A stretch of 64,000 bases of DNA, taken from contig CP107246.1 of assembly GCA_030246985.1 (NCBI GenBank), positions 2,640,354 to 2,704,353 of the forward strand, read 5' to 3'. This document shows, piece after piece, positions 10,845 to 24,493 of the stretch. The position numbers were made by a program, and so were the translations under genes. Position 1 is the stretch's first letter. Each line of letters starts with the position of its first letter. Under the pieces are notes generated by a model. That model saw only the letters and a list, made by a program, of their open reading frames with translations, searched no databases and was not told the DNA's origin. The DNA comes from Candidatus Nitricoxidivorans perseverans (GTDB taxonomy: Bacteria > Pseudomonadota > Gammaproteobacteria > Burkholderiales > Rhodocyclaceae).

Positions 10845-11344
10845 CCATGGGCGCGAGAGAACTGATCCAGACCTTCTCCCTCGGCGAACTGCGCCAGGGC
10901 CTGGCCGTGACGCTACGCTACCTGTTCGCGCCGAAGATCACCGTCCAGTATCCCGACGAGAAGACGCCGCTGTCCCACCGTTTCCGCGGCCTGCACGCCC
11001 TGCGCCGCTACCCGAACGGCGAGGAGCGCTGCATCGCCTGCAAGCTGTGCGAAGCCGTCTGTCCGGCCATGGCGATCGCCATCGAGCTGACCGAGCGCGA
11101 GGACGCGAATGGGCAAAAGTCGCGGCGCGCCACCCGCTACGACATCGACCTGACCAAGTGCATCTTCTGCGGCTTCTGCGAGGAGGCCTGCCCGGTGGAC
11201 GCCATCGTCGAGACGCATGTGTTCGAGTACCACGGCGAGCAGCGCGGCGACCTCCTCTACACCAAGCGGATGCTGCTGGCCAACGGCGACAGGCACGAGG
11301 CCGAGATCGCCCGGAACCGCGAGCTGGATGCGAAATACCGATGA
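10841..11344 (+). CDS. nuoI: NADH-quinone oxidoreductase subunit I
   Basis: The 23-kDa subunit with two 4Fe-4S clusters (N6a and N6b), passing electrons to NuoB. The two ferredoxin motifs are [12 protein letters not shown] and [12 protein letters not shown]. Two ATGs are possible, at 10841 (overlapping the nuoH stop as ATGA) and 10847; I took the first, giving 167 aa. The stop overlaps the nuoJ start. Confidence 0.96.
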   Translation: MTMGARELIQTFSLGELRQGLAVTLRYLFAPKITVQYPDEKTPLSHRFRGLHALRRYPNGEERCIACKLCEAVCPAMAIAIELTEREDANGQKSRRATRYDIDLTKCIFCGFCEEACPVDAIVETHVFEYHGEQRGDLLYTKRMLLANGDRHEAEIARNRELDAKYR

Positions 11345-11949
11345 TTGAATTCAAGACGATCCTCTTCTACGTGCTCGCGGCGGTCATGCTGTTCGCGGCC
11401 CTGCGCGTCGTCACCGCCCGAAACCCGGTGCACGCCGTGCTATACCTCGTGCTCGCCTTCTTCAACGCCAGCGGTCTCTGGCTGCTGCTCAACGCCGAAT
11501 TCCTGGCCATCGCCCTCGTCATGGTCTACGTCGGCGCCGTCATGGTGTTGTTCCTGTTCGTGGTCATGATGCTCGACATCGACATCGAACGCCTGCGCCA
11601 GGGTTTCTGGAGCTACCTGCCGGTCGGGGCGCTGGTTGGCCTGCTGATGGTGGCGGAAATGGCACTGGTGCTTTCCGGCAGCCATTTCGGCCTGGAGTCC
11701 TTCCCCGACCAGCAGGCGGGCGCCGATCACAGCAACACCAAGTCGCTCGGCCGGCTGCTGTTCACCGACTACGTCTATCCCTTCGAGCTGGCCTCGGTGA
11801 TCCTGCTGGTCGCCATCATCGCCGCCGTCATGCTGACGTTGCGCCATCGCAAGGACAGCAAGCACCTGGATCCCGCGAAACAGATCGCCGTCAAGGCGGC
11901 CGACCGCCTGCGCATCGTGCGGATGCCGGCGGAGAAGGAGGCGGAATGA
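11341..11949 (+). CDS. nuoJ: NADH-quinone oxidoreductase subunit J
   Basis: Membrane subunit of the proton-pumping arm (202 aa, five helices). It contains the family motif [20 protein letters not shown] and the helix [20 protein letters not shown] with the pi-bulge region. The start and stop both overlap their neighbours by four bases (ATGA). Confidence 0.96.
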   Translation: MIEFKTILFYVLAAVMLFAALRVVTARNPVHAVLYLVLAFFNASGLWLLLNAEFLAIALVMVYVGAVMVLFLFVVMMLDIDIERLRQGFWSYLPVGALVGLLMVAEMALVLSGSHFGLESFPDQQAGADHSNTKSLGRLLFTDYVYPFELASVILLVAIIAAVMLTLRHRKDSKHLDPAKQIAVKAADRLRIVRMPAEKEAE

Positions 11950-12251
11950 TCTCGCTTGTCCACTACCTCATCCTTGCCGCCATCCTGTTCTCGATCGGCG
12001 TCGTCGGCATCTTCCTCAACCGCAAGAACTTGATCGTGCTGCTGATGTCCATCGAGCTGATGCTGCTGGCGGTGAATATCAACTTCGTCGCCTTCTCGCA
12101 CTACCTGAACGACCTCGCGGGGCAACTGTTCGTGCTGTTCACGCTGACCGTCGCCGCCGCCGAGGCGGGCATCGGCCTGGCCATCCTGGTCGTGATGTTC
12201 CGCAACCTGTCGTCGATCCATGTGGACGATCTGGACACTCTGAAGGGTTGA
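11946..12251 (+). CDS. nuoK: NADH-quinone oxidoreductase subunit K
   Basis: Three-helix membrane subunit (101 aa). Conserved features are [20 protein letters not shown], whose Glu lies in the membrane, and a second Glu in [14 protein letters not shown]; both belong to the proton path. nuoL starts 7 bases after the stop. Confidence 0.97.
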   Translation: MISLVHYLILAAILFSIGVVGIFLNRKNLIVLLMSIELMLLAVNINFVAFSHYLNDLAGQLFVLFTLTVAAAEAGIGLAILVVMFRNLSSIHVDDLDTLKG

Positions 12252-12258
12252 TCGAGAC

Positions 12259-14271
12259 ATGAAAGCCATTTACCTCGTCATTCCCTTCGCGCCGCTGATC
12301 GGCGCCATCGCCGCCGGTTTCTTCGGCGGACGCCTGGGCCGCGCGGGCGCCCACTGGGTGACCATCCTCGGCGTGGCCGTCTCATTCCTCTGTTCGGTCT
12401 TCGTCTTCCGGGACGTCATGGCCGGCCACACCTTCAGCGGCGCGCTCTACACCTGGCTGGAATCGGGCGGCCTCAAGCTGGAAGTGGGTTTCCTGATCGA
12501 CCCCCTGACCGCCGTGATGATGATCGTCGTCACCTTCGTCTCGCTGATGGTGCACATCTACACCATCGGTTACATGGCGCACGACGAGGAGAACTGGCCG
12601 GAAGGCAGCGGCGCGGGCGCGAACAGCTATCAGCGCTTCTTCGCCTACATCTCGCTCTTCACCTTTTCGATGCTGATGCTGGTGATGAGCAACAACTTCC
12701 TCCAGCTCTTCTTCGGCTGGGAGGCGGTGGGCCTCGTGTCCTACCTGCTGATCGGCTTCTGGTCGACGCGGCCGACGGCGATCTACGCCAACCTCAAGGC
12801 CTTTCTGGTCAACCGCGTAGGTGACTTCGGCTTCCTGCTGGGCATCGGGCTCGTCGCCGCCTACGCCGGCAGCCTCGATTACGCCATGGTGTTCGGTAAG
12901 GGCAAGGAACTGGCGGCGATGACCGAGACCGTCACCGGCTGGCCGCTGATCACCGCCGTCTGCATCGGCCTGTTCGTCGGCGCCATGGGCAAGTCGGCCC
13001 AGTTCCCGCTGCACGTCTGGCTGCCCGACTCCATGGAAGGCCCGACGCCGATCTCCGCGCTGATCCACGCCGCGACCATGGTCACGGCCGGCATCTTCAT
13101 GGTTTCGCGCATGTCGCCGCTATTCGAACTCTCCGAGACGGCGCTGTCCTTCGTCATCGTCATCGGCGCGATCACGGCGCTCTTCATGGCGCTGATCGCC
13201 ATCGTCCAGACCGACATCAAACGCGTCGTCGCCTACTCGACGCTCTCGCAGCTCGGCTACATGACCATGGCGCTGGGCGCCTCGGCCTATTCGGTCGCGA
13301 TCTTCCACCTCATGACCCATGCCTTCTTCAAGGCGGTGCTCTTCCTTGGCGCCGGTTCGGTCATCATCGCCATGCACCACGAGCAGGACATGCGGCGCAT
13401 GGGCGGCCTGCGCAAATACATGCCGATCACCTACGCGACGGTGCTGATCGGCGCCATCGCCAACGCCGGCCTGCCGCCCTTCGCCGGCTTCTTTTCGAAG
13501 GACTCGATCATCGAGGCGGTGCATCTGGCGAACGTGCCGGGCGCGGGCTTCGCCTATTTCTGCGCGCTGGCGGCGGTCTTCGTCGGCGGCCTGTATTCCT
13601 TCCGCCTCGTGTTCTTCGCCTTCCACGGACAGGAGCGGTTCCGCCACGCCGGCGGGCATCACGGCGACCATGGCGATCATGGTCATGGGCACCACGGCGA
13701 GCCGCACGAGTCGCCCAAGGTCGTCACCGTGCCGCTGATCCTGCTGGCGATCCCCGCCATCGTTTCCGGATGGTTCATCGGGCCCATGCTGTTCGGCGGC
13801 TGGTTCGGCAACGCCATCGTGATTGCGCCGGAGCATGGCGCGCTTGCCCACATGAAGGAAGCCTTCCACGGCGTGTTCGGCATGATGGCCCACGGCGTCA
13901 CGACGCTGCCCTTCTGGCTGGCGATCTCCGGGGCGGGGCTGGCCTGGTTCCTCTACGTCAGGCGGCCCGACCTGCCGGCCGTGATCAAGAAGAAGCTGGC
14001 CTTCCCGGCCATGATCCTGGAGAAGAAGTACGGCTTCGACGATTTCAACGACTGGTTCTTTGCCGGTGGCGCGCGCGGCGTCGGCCGCGGCCTCTGGAAG
14101 GGCGGCGACCAGGTGGTGATCGACGGCATCGCCGTCAATGGCTCGGCCCGCTTGGTCGGCTGGTTCGCCTCCGTGGTGCGCCTGTTCCAGAGCGGCCACA
14201 TCTACCAGTATGCCTTCTCAATGATCATCGGCGTCTTCGTGCTGCTGACGCTCTGGTTCGGCCGCGTCTGA
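12259..14271 (+). CDS. nuoL: NADH-quinone oxidoreductase subunit L
   Basis: Largest antiporter-like subunit (670 aa) with about 14-16 membrane helices and the long lateral C-terminal helix. Conserved parts are FFGWEAVGLVSYLLIGFW, KSAQFPLHVWLPDSMEGPTP, HAATMVTAGIF and the Lys/His proton-path residues. A His/Gly/Asp-rich loop (about residues 466-487, at 13654-13720) sits between helices and could bind metal; such loops vary between species. nuoM starts one base after the stop. Confidence 0.97.
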   Translation: MKAIYLVIPFAPLIGAIAAGFFGGRLGRAGAHWVTILGVAVSFLCSVFVFRDVMAGHTFSGALYTWLESGGLKLEVGFLIDPLTAVMMIVVTFVSLMVHIYTIGYMAHDEENWPEGSGAGANSYQRFFAYISLFTFSMLMLVMSNNFLQLFFGWEAVGLVSYLLIGFWSTRPTAIYANLKAFLVNRVGDFGFLLGIGLVAAYAGSLDYAMVFGKGKELAAMTETVTGWPLITAVCIGLFVGAMGKSAQFPLHVWLPDSMEGPTPISALIHAATMVTAGIFMVSRMSPLFELSETALSFVIVIGAITALFMALIAIVQTDIKRVVAYSTLSQLGYMTMALGASAYSVAIFHLMTHAFFKAVLFLGAGSVIIAMHHEQDMRRMGGLRKYMPITYATVLIGAIANAGLPPFAGFFSKDSIIEAVHLANVPGAGFAYFCALAAVFVGGLYSFRLVFFAFHGQERFRHAGGHHGDHGDHGHGHHGEPHESPKVVTVPLILLAIPAIVSGWFIGPMLFGGWFGNAIVIAPEHGALAHMKEAFHGVFGMMAHGVTTLPFWLAISGAGLAWFLYVRRPDLPAVIKKKLAFPAMILEKKYGFDDFNDWFFAGGARGVGRGLWKGGDQVVIDGIAVNGSARLVGWFASVVRLFQSGHIYQYAFSMIIGVFVLLTLWFGRV

Positions 14272-14272
14272 C

Positions 14273-15748
14273 ATGACTACATCCCTTCTCAGCCTCGCCA
14301 TCTGGGTGCCCATCGTCGGCGCGCTTCCCATCCTCGCCCTGGGTTCCGGGCGGCGCGACGCTGTCCGCTGGCTGTCGCTGGCGGTCGCCACCGTGGGTTT
14401 CCTGATCACTGTGCCGCTTTACACGGGCTTCAACCCGCAGGTCGCCGACTTTCAGTTCGTCGAGCAAGCGCCCTGGATTCCGCGCTTCAACGTCTGGTAT
14501 CTCCTCGGCGTGGACGGCATCTCCGTGCTGTTCATCCTGCTCAACAGCTTCATCACCATACTGGTGGTGCTGGCCGGATGGGAAGTGATCGAGGAGAAGC
14601 AGGCGCAGTACATGGGCGCCTTCCTCATCATGTCGGGCCTGATGAACGGCATCTTCGCCGCGCTCGACGCCATGCTGTTCTATGTCTTCTTCGAGGCCTC
14701 CCTGATCCCGATGTACATCATCATCGGCGTCTGGGGCGGACCGAACCGCGTCTATGCGGCCTTCAAGTTCTTCCTCTACACGCTGCTCGGCTCGCTGCTG
14801 ATGCTGGTCGCGCTGATCTGGCTGTTCCTGGAGTCCGGTGGCAGCTTCAGCCTGCCCGATTGGCACGCCCTCAAGATCGGCATGGCGCCGCAGATCCTGC
14901 TGTTCATCGCCTTCCTGCTCGCCTTCGCCGTCAAGGTGCCGATGTGGCCGGTGCATACCTGGCTGCCCGACGCCCACGTCGAGGCGCCCACCGGCGGCTC
15001 GGTGGTGCTGGCCGCCATCATGCTGAAGCTCGGCGCCTACGGCTTCCTGCGGTTTTCGCTACCCATCGCGCCGGACGCCAGCCACTATTTCGCGCCGATG
15101 ATGATCGCGCTCTCCCTGATCGCGGTGATTTACATCGGCTTCGTCGCGCTGGTACAGGCCGACATGAAGAAGCTGATCGCCTACTCGTCGATTTCGCACA
15201 TGGGCTTCGTCACGCTGGGCTTCTTCATTTTCAACCCGATCGGCGTCGAGGGCGCGCTGGTGCAGATGATCTCCCACGGCTTCATCTCCGCCGCCATGTT
15301 CCTCTGCGTCGGCGTCATATACGACCGCATGCACAGCCGCATGATCGCCGACTACGGCGGCGTCGTGAACACCATGCCGAAGTTCGCCGCCCTGTTCGTG
15401 TTCTTCGCGATGGCCAATTCCGGCCTGCCGGCCACTTCCGGCTTCGTCGGGGAGTTCATGGTGATCCTGGGCGCGGTTAAGCACAACTTCTGGATCGGCG
15501 CAGCCGCCGCCACGACGCTGATCCTCGGCGCCGCCTACACGCTCTGGATGATCAAGCGCGTCGTTTTCGGCGCTGTCGCCAACGACCACGTGCGCAAGCT
15601 GACCGACATCGGCCGGCGCGAATTCCTGGTGCTCGCCCTGCTGGCCGTCTGCGTGCTCGGCATGGGCCTCTATCCATTCCCATTTACCGAGGTGATGCAC
15701 GTCTCGGTGGATAACCTGCTCAAGCATGTCGCTGCGAGCAAGCTGTAG
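14273..15748 (+). CDS. nuoM: NADH-quinone oxidoreductase subunit M
   Basis: Second antiporter-like subunit (491 aa, about 14 helices). It has the membrane Glu in FEASLIPMYIIIGVWG, the KVPMWPVHTWLPDAHVEAPT segment and SSISHMGFVTLG. The upstream gap is one base and the downstream gap to nuoN is 9 bases, with GAGAGAAG upstream of nuoN as ribosome-binding site. Confidence 0.97.
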   Translation: MTTSLLSLAIWVPIVGALPILALGSGRRDAVRWLSLAVATVGFLITVPLYTGFNPQVADFQFVEQAPWIPRFNVWYLLGVDGISVLFILLNSFITILVVLAGWEVIEEKQAQYMGAFLIMSGLMNGIFAALDAMLFYVFFEASLIPMYIIIGVWGGPNRVYAAFKFFLYTLLGSLLMLVALIWLFLESGGSFSLPDWHALKIGMAPQILLFIAFLLAFAVKVPMWPVHTWLPDAHVEAPTGGSVVLAAIMLKLGAYGFLRFSLPIAPDASHYFAPMMIALSLIAVIYIGFVALVQADMKKLIAYSSISHMGFVTLGFFIFNPIGVEGALVQMISHGFISAAMFLCVGVIYDRMHSRMIADYGGVVNTMPKFAALFVFFAMANSGLPATSGFVGEFMVILGAVKHNFWIGAAAATTLILGAAYTLWMIKRVVFGAVANDHVRKLTDIGRREFLVLALLAVCVLGMGLYPFPFTEVMHVSVDNLLKHVAASKL

Positions 15749-15757
15749 AGAGAAGCG

Positions 15758-17254
15758 ATGCTGAACAACTTCGTCATGCCCGATCTCTACCCGGCCTTGC
15801 CGGAGATATTCCTGTTGGCCATGGCCTGCGCGATCCTGCTGATCGACGCATTCAACGTCTGCGCCGGCCGGATCAATCGCTGGCTGACCCCGGCGCTGGC
15901 CCTGCTCACCCTGTCCGGCTGCGCGGTCATCACCTACGCGACCATGGACGGCCAGACGGTGCTGACCTTCAGCAACATGTTCGTCGACGACCTGCTCTCC
16001 GACTTCCTCAAGCTCATGCTCTACATCGCCGTCATCACGGTGCTGGTGTACAGCCGCGGCTATCTGGTGGCAAGAAACCTCGACAAGGGCGAGTTCTACC
16101 TGCTCGTGCTGTTCGCCACCCTGGGCATGATGGTGATGATCTCGGCGTCACACCTGCTCACGATCTACCTTGGCCTCGAACTTCTGTCGCTCTCCCTGTA
16201 CGCGCTGGTCGCCATCGACCGCGATTCCTCGCGCGCCACCGAGGCGGCCATGAAGTACTTCATCCTCGGCGCGCTCGCCTCGGGCCTGCTGCTCTACGGC
16301 ATGTCGATGGTTTACGGCGCCACCGGCACCCTTGAAATCGGCGGCATCGCCCAGTCGATCTACGAGGGCGCCGCCAACAAGGGCCTGCTGATCTTCGGCC
16401 TGGTCTTCCTCGTGTCGGGCATCGGATTCAAGCTCGGCGCCGTGCCTTTCCACATGTGGGTGCCCGACGTCTATCACGGCGCGCCGACCCCCATCACGCT
16501 GCTGATCGGCTCGGCGCCCAAGCTGGCCGCCTTCGCGATGACGCTGCGCCTGCTCGTCTATGGGCTGTTCGACTTGGCCGAGCAGTGGCAGGCCATGCTG
16601 ATGATCATGGCCGTGCTCTCGATCGCGCTCGGCAACCTGGCCGCCATCGCGCAGACCAACATCAAGCGCATGCTCGGCTACTCGGCCATCTCGCACATGG
16701 GTTTCATGCTGCTGGCGATCATGAGCGGCGTGGTCGTCGGCGCCGGCGGTGCCGACAGGCATTTCGCCCTCAATGCCTACAGTTCCGCCATGTACTACGT
16801 CGTCGCCTACGTGATGATGTCGCTGGGCAGCTTCGGCATGGTCCTGCTGTTGTCGCGCGCGGGACACGAGGCCGAGAACCTCGACGACTTCAAGGGCCTC
16901 AACAAGCGCAGCCCATGGTTCGCCGCCGTGATGATGATCCTGATGCTCTCCATGGCCGGCATTCCCTTTTTCATCGGCTTCTTCGCCAAGTTCTCCGTCC
17001 TGCTGGCCGCCGTCGATGCCGGCTACGTGGCGATCGTCGTCTTCGCCGTGATGTTCTCGCTGGTGGGCGCCTTCTACTACCTGCGCGTGGTCAAGCTCAT
17101 GTACTTCGACCCGCCCGTCGACACCGCGCCCATCGAGGCCGGCATCGACATGCGCATCCTGCTCTCCGCCAACGGCCTCGGCGTCGCCCTGCTCGGCCTT
17201 TTCCCGAACGCCATCATGGCGCTGTGCGCCTATGCCCTGCTGCATTCGATGTAG
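15758..17254 (+). CDS. nuoN: NADH-quinone oxidoreductase subunit N
   Basis: Third antiporter-like subunit and last gene of the operon (498 aa). Typical segments are [47 protein letters not shown] and [17 protein letters not shown]. With it all fourteen nuo genes are present in the standard order A to N and no extra gene is inserted. Confidence 0.97.
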   Translation: MLNNFVMPDLYPALPEIFLLAMACAILLIDAFNVCAGRINRWLTPALALLTLSGCAVITYATMDGQTVLTFSNMFVDDLLSDFLKLMLYIAVITVLVYSRGYLVARNLDKGEFYLLVLFATLGMMVMISASHLLTIYLGLELLSLSLYALVAIDRDSSRATEAAMKYFILGALASGLLLYGMSMVYGATGTLEIGGIAQSIYEGAANKGLLIFGLVFLVSGIGFKLGAVPFHMWVPDVYHGAPTPITLLIGSAPKLAAFAMTLRLLVYGLFDLAEQWQAMLMIMAVLSIALGNLAAIAQTNIKRMLGYSAISHMGFMLLAIMSGVVVGAGGADRHFALNAYSSAMYYVVAYVMMSLGSFGMVLLLSRAGHEAENLDDFKGLNKRSPWFAAVMMILMLSMAGIPFFIGFFAKFSVLLAAVDAGYVAIVVFAVMFSLVGAFYYLRVVKLMYFDPPVDTAPIEAGIDMRILLSANGLGVALLGLFPNAIMALCAYALLHSM

Positions 17255-17305
17255 TTAGCGCCGCGGGGCTTGCGCGGGGGGCATGCTAACATTCGCGCCC
17301 TAAAG

Positions 17306-17326
17306 AAACGCGGTCTGGCCGCGTTT
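17306..17326 (+). promoter_or_regulatory. hairpin in the thrS leader
   Basis: AAACGCGG and CCGCGTTT form a perfect 8-bp stem around a 5-base loop, ending 16 bases before the thrS ATG. Only three T residues end the stem, so it is a weak terminator at best. It may close the nuo operon or act in thrS control; E. coli ThrRS is known to bind hairpins in its own leader, but similarity to those is not established here. Confidence 0.4.
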
Positions 17327-17342
17327 GCCGCCCCCGAGGACA

Positions 17343-19274
17343 ATGCCTGCCATGACTGTTGCAATTCGACTGCCCGACGGCTCCGAGCGCCGGTTTGATC
17401 AACCCGTGACGGTTGCCGAGTTGGCTGCCTCCATCGGCCCCGGCCTGGCCAAGGCCGCGCTGGCCGGAAAGGTGGATGGCCGGCTTGTCGACACCTCCTT
17501 CCGTATCGAGGCGGATGCCCAGGTCGCCATCGTGACCGACAAGGACGCCGACGGCCTGGAACTCATCCGCCATTCGACGGCGCACCTGCTGGCCTATGCG
17601 GTCAAGGAGCTTTTTCCAGAGGCCCAGGTGACCATCGGCCCGGTGGTCGAGAACGGCTTCTACTACGACTTCGCCTACAAGCGCCCCTTTACGCCGGAGG
17701 ATCTCGCGGCCATCGAGAAGCGCATGGCGGAGCTGGCGAAGAGCGATTTCCCGGTGATCCGCGAGGTCTGGACGCGCGACAAGGCCGCCGAGTTCTTCAA
17801 GTCCATCGATGAACACTACAAGGCCGAACTGATCGCCGTCATTCCGGCCGACCAGGAGGTTTCGCTCTACCGCGAGGGTGATTTCGTCGACCTCTGCCGC
17901 GGGCCCCACGTGCCGTCCACCGGCAGGCTCAAGGTCTTCAAGCTGATGAAGGTGGCCGGCGCCTACTGGCGCGGCGACTCGAAGAACGAGATGCTCCAGC
18001 GCATCTACGGCACGGCCTGGGCGAAGAAGGACGAACTGGACGCCTACCTGCACATGCTGGAGGAGGCCGAAAAGCGCGACCACCGCAAGCTCGGCCAGCA
18101 CCTCGACCTCTTCCACTTCCAGGAGGAGGCGCCGGGCGCCGTATTCTGGCATCCTCATGGCTGGCGGCTGTTCCAGGACCTCATCAACTACATGCGTGCG
18201 CGCCAGGAGGCGGCCGGCTACGTCGAGGTGAACACGCCGGACGTGATGGATCGCGCGCTGTGGGAGTTGTCGGGACACTGGTTCAACTACCGCGAGCACA
18301 TGTTTACGACGACGACCGAGGACGAGCGCATCTTTGCGCTCAAGCCGATGAACTGCCCCGGCGGCGTGGCCCTCTACAAGCAGGGCATCAAGAGCTACCG
18401 CGACCTGCCGCTGCGCATGGCCGAGTTCGGCAAGGTGCATCGCTACGAGCCTTCCGGCGCGCTGCACGGCCTCCTGCGCGTGCGCCACTTCACCCAGGAC
18501 GACGCCCACATCTTCTGCACCGAGGAGCAGATGGAGCGGGAGTGCAAGGACGTGGTCGCGCTGATCCTCGACATCTACAGGGACTTCGGCTTCGAGAACG
18601 TGCGCATCAAGCTCTCGACGCGGCCCGAGAAGCGCATCGGATCCGACGAGACTTGGGACAAGCTCGAAGCCGCGCTGTCGAATGCGCTCGACCACATGGG
18701 CATGGCCTACGAGCTGTTCCCCGGCGAGGGCGCCTTCTACGGCCCGAAGCTCGAATTCGTGCTGCGCGACGCCATCGGCCGCGACTGGCAGTGCGGCACG
18801 CTCCAGGTGGACATGAACCTGCCGGAGCGTTTCGACATCCACTACGTCGCCGCCGACAATACCCACAAGCGGCCCGTGATGCTGCACCGGGCCCTGTTCG
18901 GCTCACTGGAGCGCTTCGTCGGCATCCTGATCGAGCACTATGCCGGGGCGTTGCCGCTCTGGCTCTCGCCCGTACAGGCGGTGGTGATGAACATCTCCGA
19001 AAACCAGGCCGACTATGCCGCGGCTGTGGCGGAAAAGCTGCGCCAGGCCGGACTGCGCGTCGATCTGGATTTGCGCGGAGAGAAAATTAACTATAAAATC
19101 CGGGAACATAGTTTATTGAAGCGGCCCTGCCTCGTTGTCATAGGCGACAAGGAAAAGGCCGACGGGTTGGTCGCCGTGCGTGCCCGGGGCAATCGGGATC
19201 TCGGGCAGATGTCCCCCGAAGCATTGATTGAACGCCTGCTGGGCGAGCGCGCCGAGAGGGGCGTGGCGGCCTGA
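17343..19274 (+). CDS. thrS: threonine--tRNA ligase
   Basis: Charges tRNA-Thr in the cytoplasm. It has 643 aa, the normal bacterial size. In order: TGS domain (about 1-65), editing domain with [11 protein letters not shown] and [10 protein letters not shown] (about 70-230), class II catalytic core with the zinc-site Cys in PMNCPGG, motif 2 around [21 protein letters not shown], motif 3 in [18 protein letters not shown], and a C-terminal anticodon-binding domain. Starts at 17343 and 17352 are both possible; the first is nearer the GAGG at 17336-17339. infC follows after 28 bases. Confidence 0.96.
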   Translation: MPAMTVAIRLPDGSERRFDQPVTVAELAASIGPGLAKAALAGKVDGRLVDTSFRIEADAQVAIVTDKDADGLELIRHSTAHLLAYAVKELFPEAQVTIGPVVENGFYYDFAYKRPFTPEDLAAIEKRMAELAKSDFPVIREVWTRDKAAEFFKSIDEHYKAELIAVIPADQEVSLYREGDFVDLCRGPHVPSTGRLKVFKLMKVAGAYWRGDSKNEMLQRIYGTAWAKKDELDAYLHMLEEAEKRDHRKLGQHLDLFHFQEEAPGAVFWHPHGWRLFQDLINYMRARQEAAGYVEVNTPDVMDRALWELSGHWFNYREHMFTTTTEDERIFALKPMNCPGGVALYKQGIKSYRDLPLRMAEFGKVHRYEPSGALHGLLRVRHFTQDDAHIFCTEEQMERECKDVVALILDIYRDFGFENVRIKLSTRPEKRIGSDETWDKLEAALSNALDHMGMAYELFPGEGAFYGPKLEFVLRDAIGRDWQCGTLQVDMNLPERFDIHYVAADNTHKRPVMLHRALFGSLERFVGILIEHYAGALPLWLSPVQAVVMNISENQADYAAAVAEKLRQAGLRVDLDLRGEKINYKIREHSLLKRPCLVVIGDKEKADGLVAVRARGNRDLGQMSPEALIERLLGERAERGVAA

Positions 19275-19302
19275 ATTTTTAATTTTTTCGGAGAATCGCA
19301 CC

Positions 19303-19833
19303 ATAGCTCAAGAGAAGGCGCAGCGCCTCAACGATGAAATCACCGCCCCCGAAGTTCGTTTGATCGGGGCCGAGGGTGAACAGGTAGGTATCGTATCGGT
19401 GCGCCAGGCCTTGAGCCTGGCAGAAGAGGCGGGGGTGGATCTGGTCGAGATCGCGCCATTGGCAACGCCGCCGGTCTGCCGCATCATGGACTTCGGCAAG
19501 TTCAAGTACCAGGAAGCCAAGCGGGCGCACGAGGCCAAGCTGAAGCAGAAGCAGATCCAGGTCAAGGAAGTCAAGTTCCGTCCGGGCACCGACGACAACG
19601 ACTACCAGATCAAGCTGCGCAACCTGGTTAAGTTTTTGCAGGATGGCGACAAGGCGAAGATCACGCTGCGTTTCCGGGGCCGCGAAATGGCCCACCAGGA
19701 GTTCGGAATGCGCATGCTGGAGCGCATCAAGGGCGACCTGCAGGAAGTGGCGCAGGTGGAGCAGTTTCCGAAGATGGAAGGCCGTCAGCTCATCATGGTG
19801 CTGGCGCCGACCAAGAAGCAGATCAAGCATTGA
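19303..19833 (+). CDS. infC: translation initiation factor IF-3 (ATA start)
   Basis: IF-3 (176 aa) keeps 30S subunits free and checks start-codon choice. The N-domain runs from about residue 10 with the conserved [13 protein letters not shown] and [23 protein letters not shown], then the linker helix [17 protein letters not shown], then the C-domain with [15 protein letters not shown]. No ATG, GTG or TTG lies at the right place. The conserved N-terminus ([13 protein letters not shown]) puts the start at ATA 19303, with CGGAG 9 bases upstream. Non-canonical starts are the known basis of IF-3 autoregulation in E. coli (there AUU). Next are rpmI and rplT, as usual. Confidence 0.93.
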   Translation: MAQEKAQRLNDEITAPEVRLIGAEGEQVGIVSVRQALSLAEEAGVDLVEIAPLATPPVCRIMDFGKFKYQEAKRAHEAKLKQKQIQVKEVKFRPGTDDNDYQIKLRNLVKFLQDGDKAKITLRFRGREMAHQEFGMRMLERIKGDLQEVAQVEQFPKMEGRQLIMVLAPTKKQIKH

Positions 19834-19943
19834 GGCACTGATTTTGTAGTGGCAGTAGGCAGTACCAATAAGCGGTTGCGGGTCGTCAAAGCGTTTCCGG
19901 ATCGGAAATCACCTGCCGCCGTGTCAGAAAAGGAGTCTCGGCC

Positions 19944-20141
19944 ATGCCGAAGATGAAGACAAAGAGCGGGGCCGCCAAGCGCTTCAAGGTGCGCGGCAGC
20001 GGCAGCATCAAGCGCTCGTGCGCGTTCAAGCGCCACATCCTCACCAAGAAGACCACCAAGGTGAAGCGCCAGTTGCGGGGTGTGCAGACCGTGCATGAGT
20101 CGGACGTCAAGTCCATTCGCGCCATGCTGCCCAACGCCTAA
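19944..20141 (+). CDS. rpmI: 50S ribosomal protein L35
   Basis: A 65-aa basic ribosomal protein with the standard start [20 protein letters not shown] and the HILTKKTTK segment. AAGGAG lies at the right distance upstream (19929-19934). A 110-base gap separates it from infC, and rplT follows after 12 bases. Confidence 0.98.
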   Translation: MPKMKTKSGAAKRFKVRGSGSIKRSCAFKRHILTKKTTKVKRQLRGVQTVHESDVKSIRAMLPNA

Positions 20142-20153
20142 GGAGGAACGACC

Positions 20154-20513
20154 ATGCCACGAGTCAAACGCGGTGTAACGGCGCGCGCGCGCCACAAGAA
20201 GATTCTCGACCAGGCCAAGGGCTACCGCGGCCGCCGCAGTACCGTCTATCGCGTCGCCAAAGAGGCGGTGATGAAGGCGGGCCAGTACCAGTATCGCGAC
20301 CGCCGCCAGAGAAAGCGCCAGTTCCGTGCCCTCTGGATCGCCCGTATCAACGCTGCGGCCCGCGAGCTGGGCATGAAGTACAGCACCCTGATGAACGGCC
20401 TCAAGAAGGCCGCCATCGAGGTGGATCGCAAGGTGCTGGCCGACCTGGCCGTGTTCGACAAGCCGGCGTTCGCCGCGCTGGCGAACCAGGCCAAGGCCAA
20501 ACTCGGCGCGTAG
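20154..20513 (+). CDS. rplT: 50S ribosomal protein L20
   Basis: A 119-aa protein needed early in 50S assembly. It has the family start [18 protein letters not shown] and the motif [28 protein letters not shown] lies 8 bases before the start. In E. coli L20 represses this operon by binding the mRNA; I did not identify the matching structure here. Confidence 0.98.
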   Translation: MPRVKRGVTARARHKKILDQAKGYRGRRSTVYRVAKEAVMKAGQYQYRDRRQRKRQFRALWIARINAAARELGMKYSTLMNGLKKAAIEVDRKVLADLAVFDKPAFAALANQAKAKLGA

Positions 20514-20534
20514 TTCAACCCGACGCGAACATGA

Positions 20535-20569
20535 GGGAGGCCTCGGGCGACCGGGGGCCTCCCTTTTTT
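20535..20569 (+). terminator. rho-independent terminator between rplT and pheS
   Basis: GGGAGGCC (20535-20542) pairs with GGCCTCCC (20556-20563), followed by six T residues. The T run ends only 8 bases before the pheS ATG, so this hairpin lies where the pheS ribosome-binding site should be. It could act as an attenuator of pheST. Confidence 0.85.
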
Positions 20570-20571
20570 GA

Positions 20572-23663
<3,092 letters not shown>

Positions 23664-23682
23664 GGAAAAAAGGGAGCAATTC

Positions 23683-23985
23683 ATGACGCTGACCAAGGCG
23701 GAACTGGCCGACTTGCTGTTCGACAAGGTGGGCCTGAACAAGCGCGAAGCCAAGGACATGGTGGAGGCATTCTTCGAGGAAGTCAGGCATGCCCTCGAAA
23801 ACGGCGACGACATCAAGCTTTCCGGTTTCGGCAATTTCCAGCTGCGCGACAAGCCCCAGCGCCCCGGCCGCAACCCCAAGACCGGCGAGGAAATCCCCAT
23901 CACCGCGCGCCGCGTCGTTACGTTTCATTCCAGCCAGAAACTCAAGTCAGCCGTCGAGAAGGCGCAACTGAATGAGCAGGGATGA
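23683..23985 (+). CDS. ihfA: integration host factor alpha subunit
   Basis: DNA-bending nucleoid protein, partner of IhfB (100 aa). It has the DNABII fold with the signature [24 protein letters not shown], including the Pro that intercalates in DNA. It follows pheT by 19 bases, with GGGAGCAA before the start, and overlaps the merR-type gene by 14 bases. The pheT-ihfA-merR order is usual in proteobacteria. Confidence 0.97.
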   Translation: MTLTKAELADLLFDKVGLNKREAKDMVEAFFEEVRHALENGDDIKLSGFGNFQLRDKPQRPGRNPKTGEEIPITARRVVTFHSSQKLKSAVEKAQLNEQG

Positions 23986-24319
23986 ACTGCCGCCGATTCC
24001 CGCCAAGCGCTACTTCACCATCGGCGAAGTGAGCGAGCTGTGCGGCGTCAAACCGCACGTGCTGCGCTACTGGGAGCAGGAATTCACCCAGCTGCGGCCG
24101 GTCAAGCGGCGCGGCAACCGTCGCTATTACCAGCACCACGAAGTGCTCCTGGTGCGCCGCATCCGCGAGCTGCTCTACCAGGAAGGCTTCACCATCAGCG
24201 GCGCGCGCAACCGGCTGGACGAGCCGACACAGAGCAAGCCGGAGATGCGCGAGGAGGCTCCTGCCCGGTTCCCGCTGCGCGCCGAATTGGCCGGCATCAT
24301 CGAATTCCTGCGCGCCTGA
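23972..24319 (+). CDS. MerR-family transcriptional regulator
   Basis: A 115-aa regulator with an N-terminal MerR winged helix: [25 protein letters not shown], then [27 protein letters not shown]. The C-terminal part is short and has no metal-binding Cys pair, so an inducer cannot be named. Its position behind ihfA is a conserved arrangement. No terminator is seen before tRNA-Pro. Confidence 0.92.
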   Translation: MSRDELPPIPAKRYFTIGEVSELCGVKPHVLRYWEQEFTQLRPVKRRGNRRYYQHHEVLLVRRIRELLYQEGFTISGARNRLDEPTQSKPEMREEAPARFPLRAELAGIIEFLRA

Positions 24320-24343
24320 CGCCTGCTGGGCGCTGTGATCCTG

Positions 24344-24349
24344 TATAAT
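24344..24349 (+). promoter_or_regulatory. -10 box for tRNA-Pro
   Basis: A perfect TATAAT ends 11 bases before the tRNA-Pro gene, the right distance for its promoter. The region 17 bases upstream has no good -35 match (GCCTGC or nearby). Confidence 0.55.
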
Positions 24350-24359
24350 TCGCGGCAAG

Positions 24360-24437
<78 letters not shown>

Positions 24438-24493
24438 GTTTTCCCGCCGGAATTCCGCGTTCATACGAGAATCATATCCGTTCATTCGCCGTC

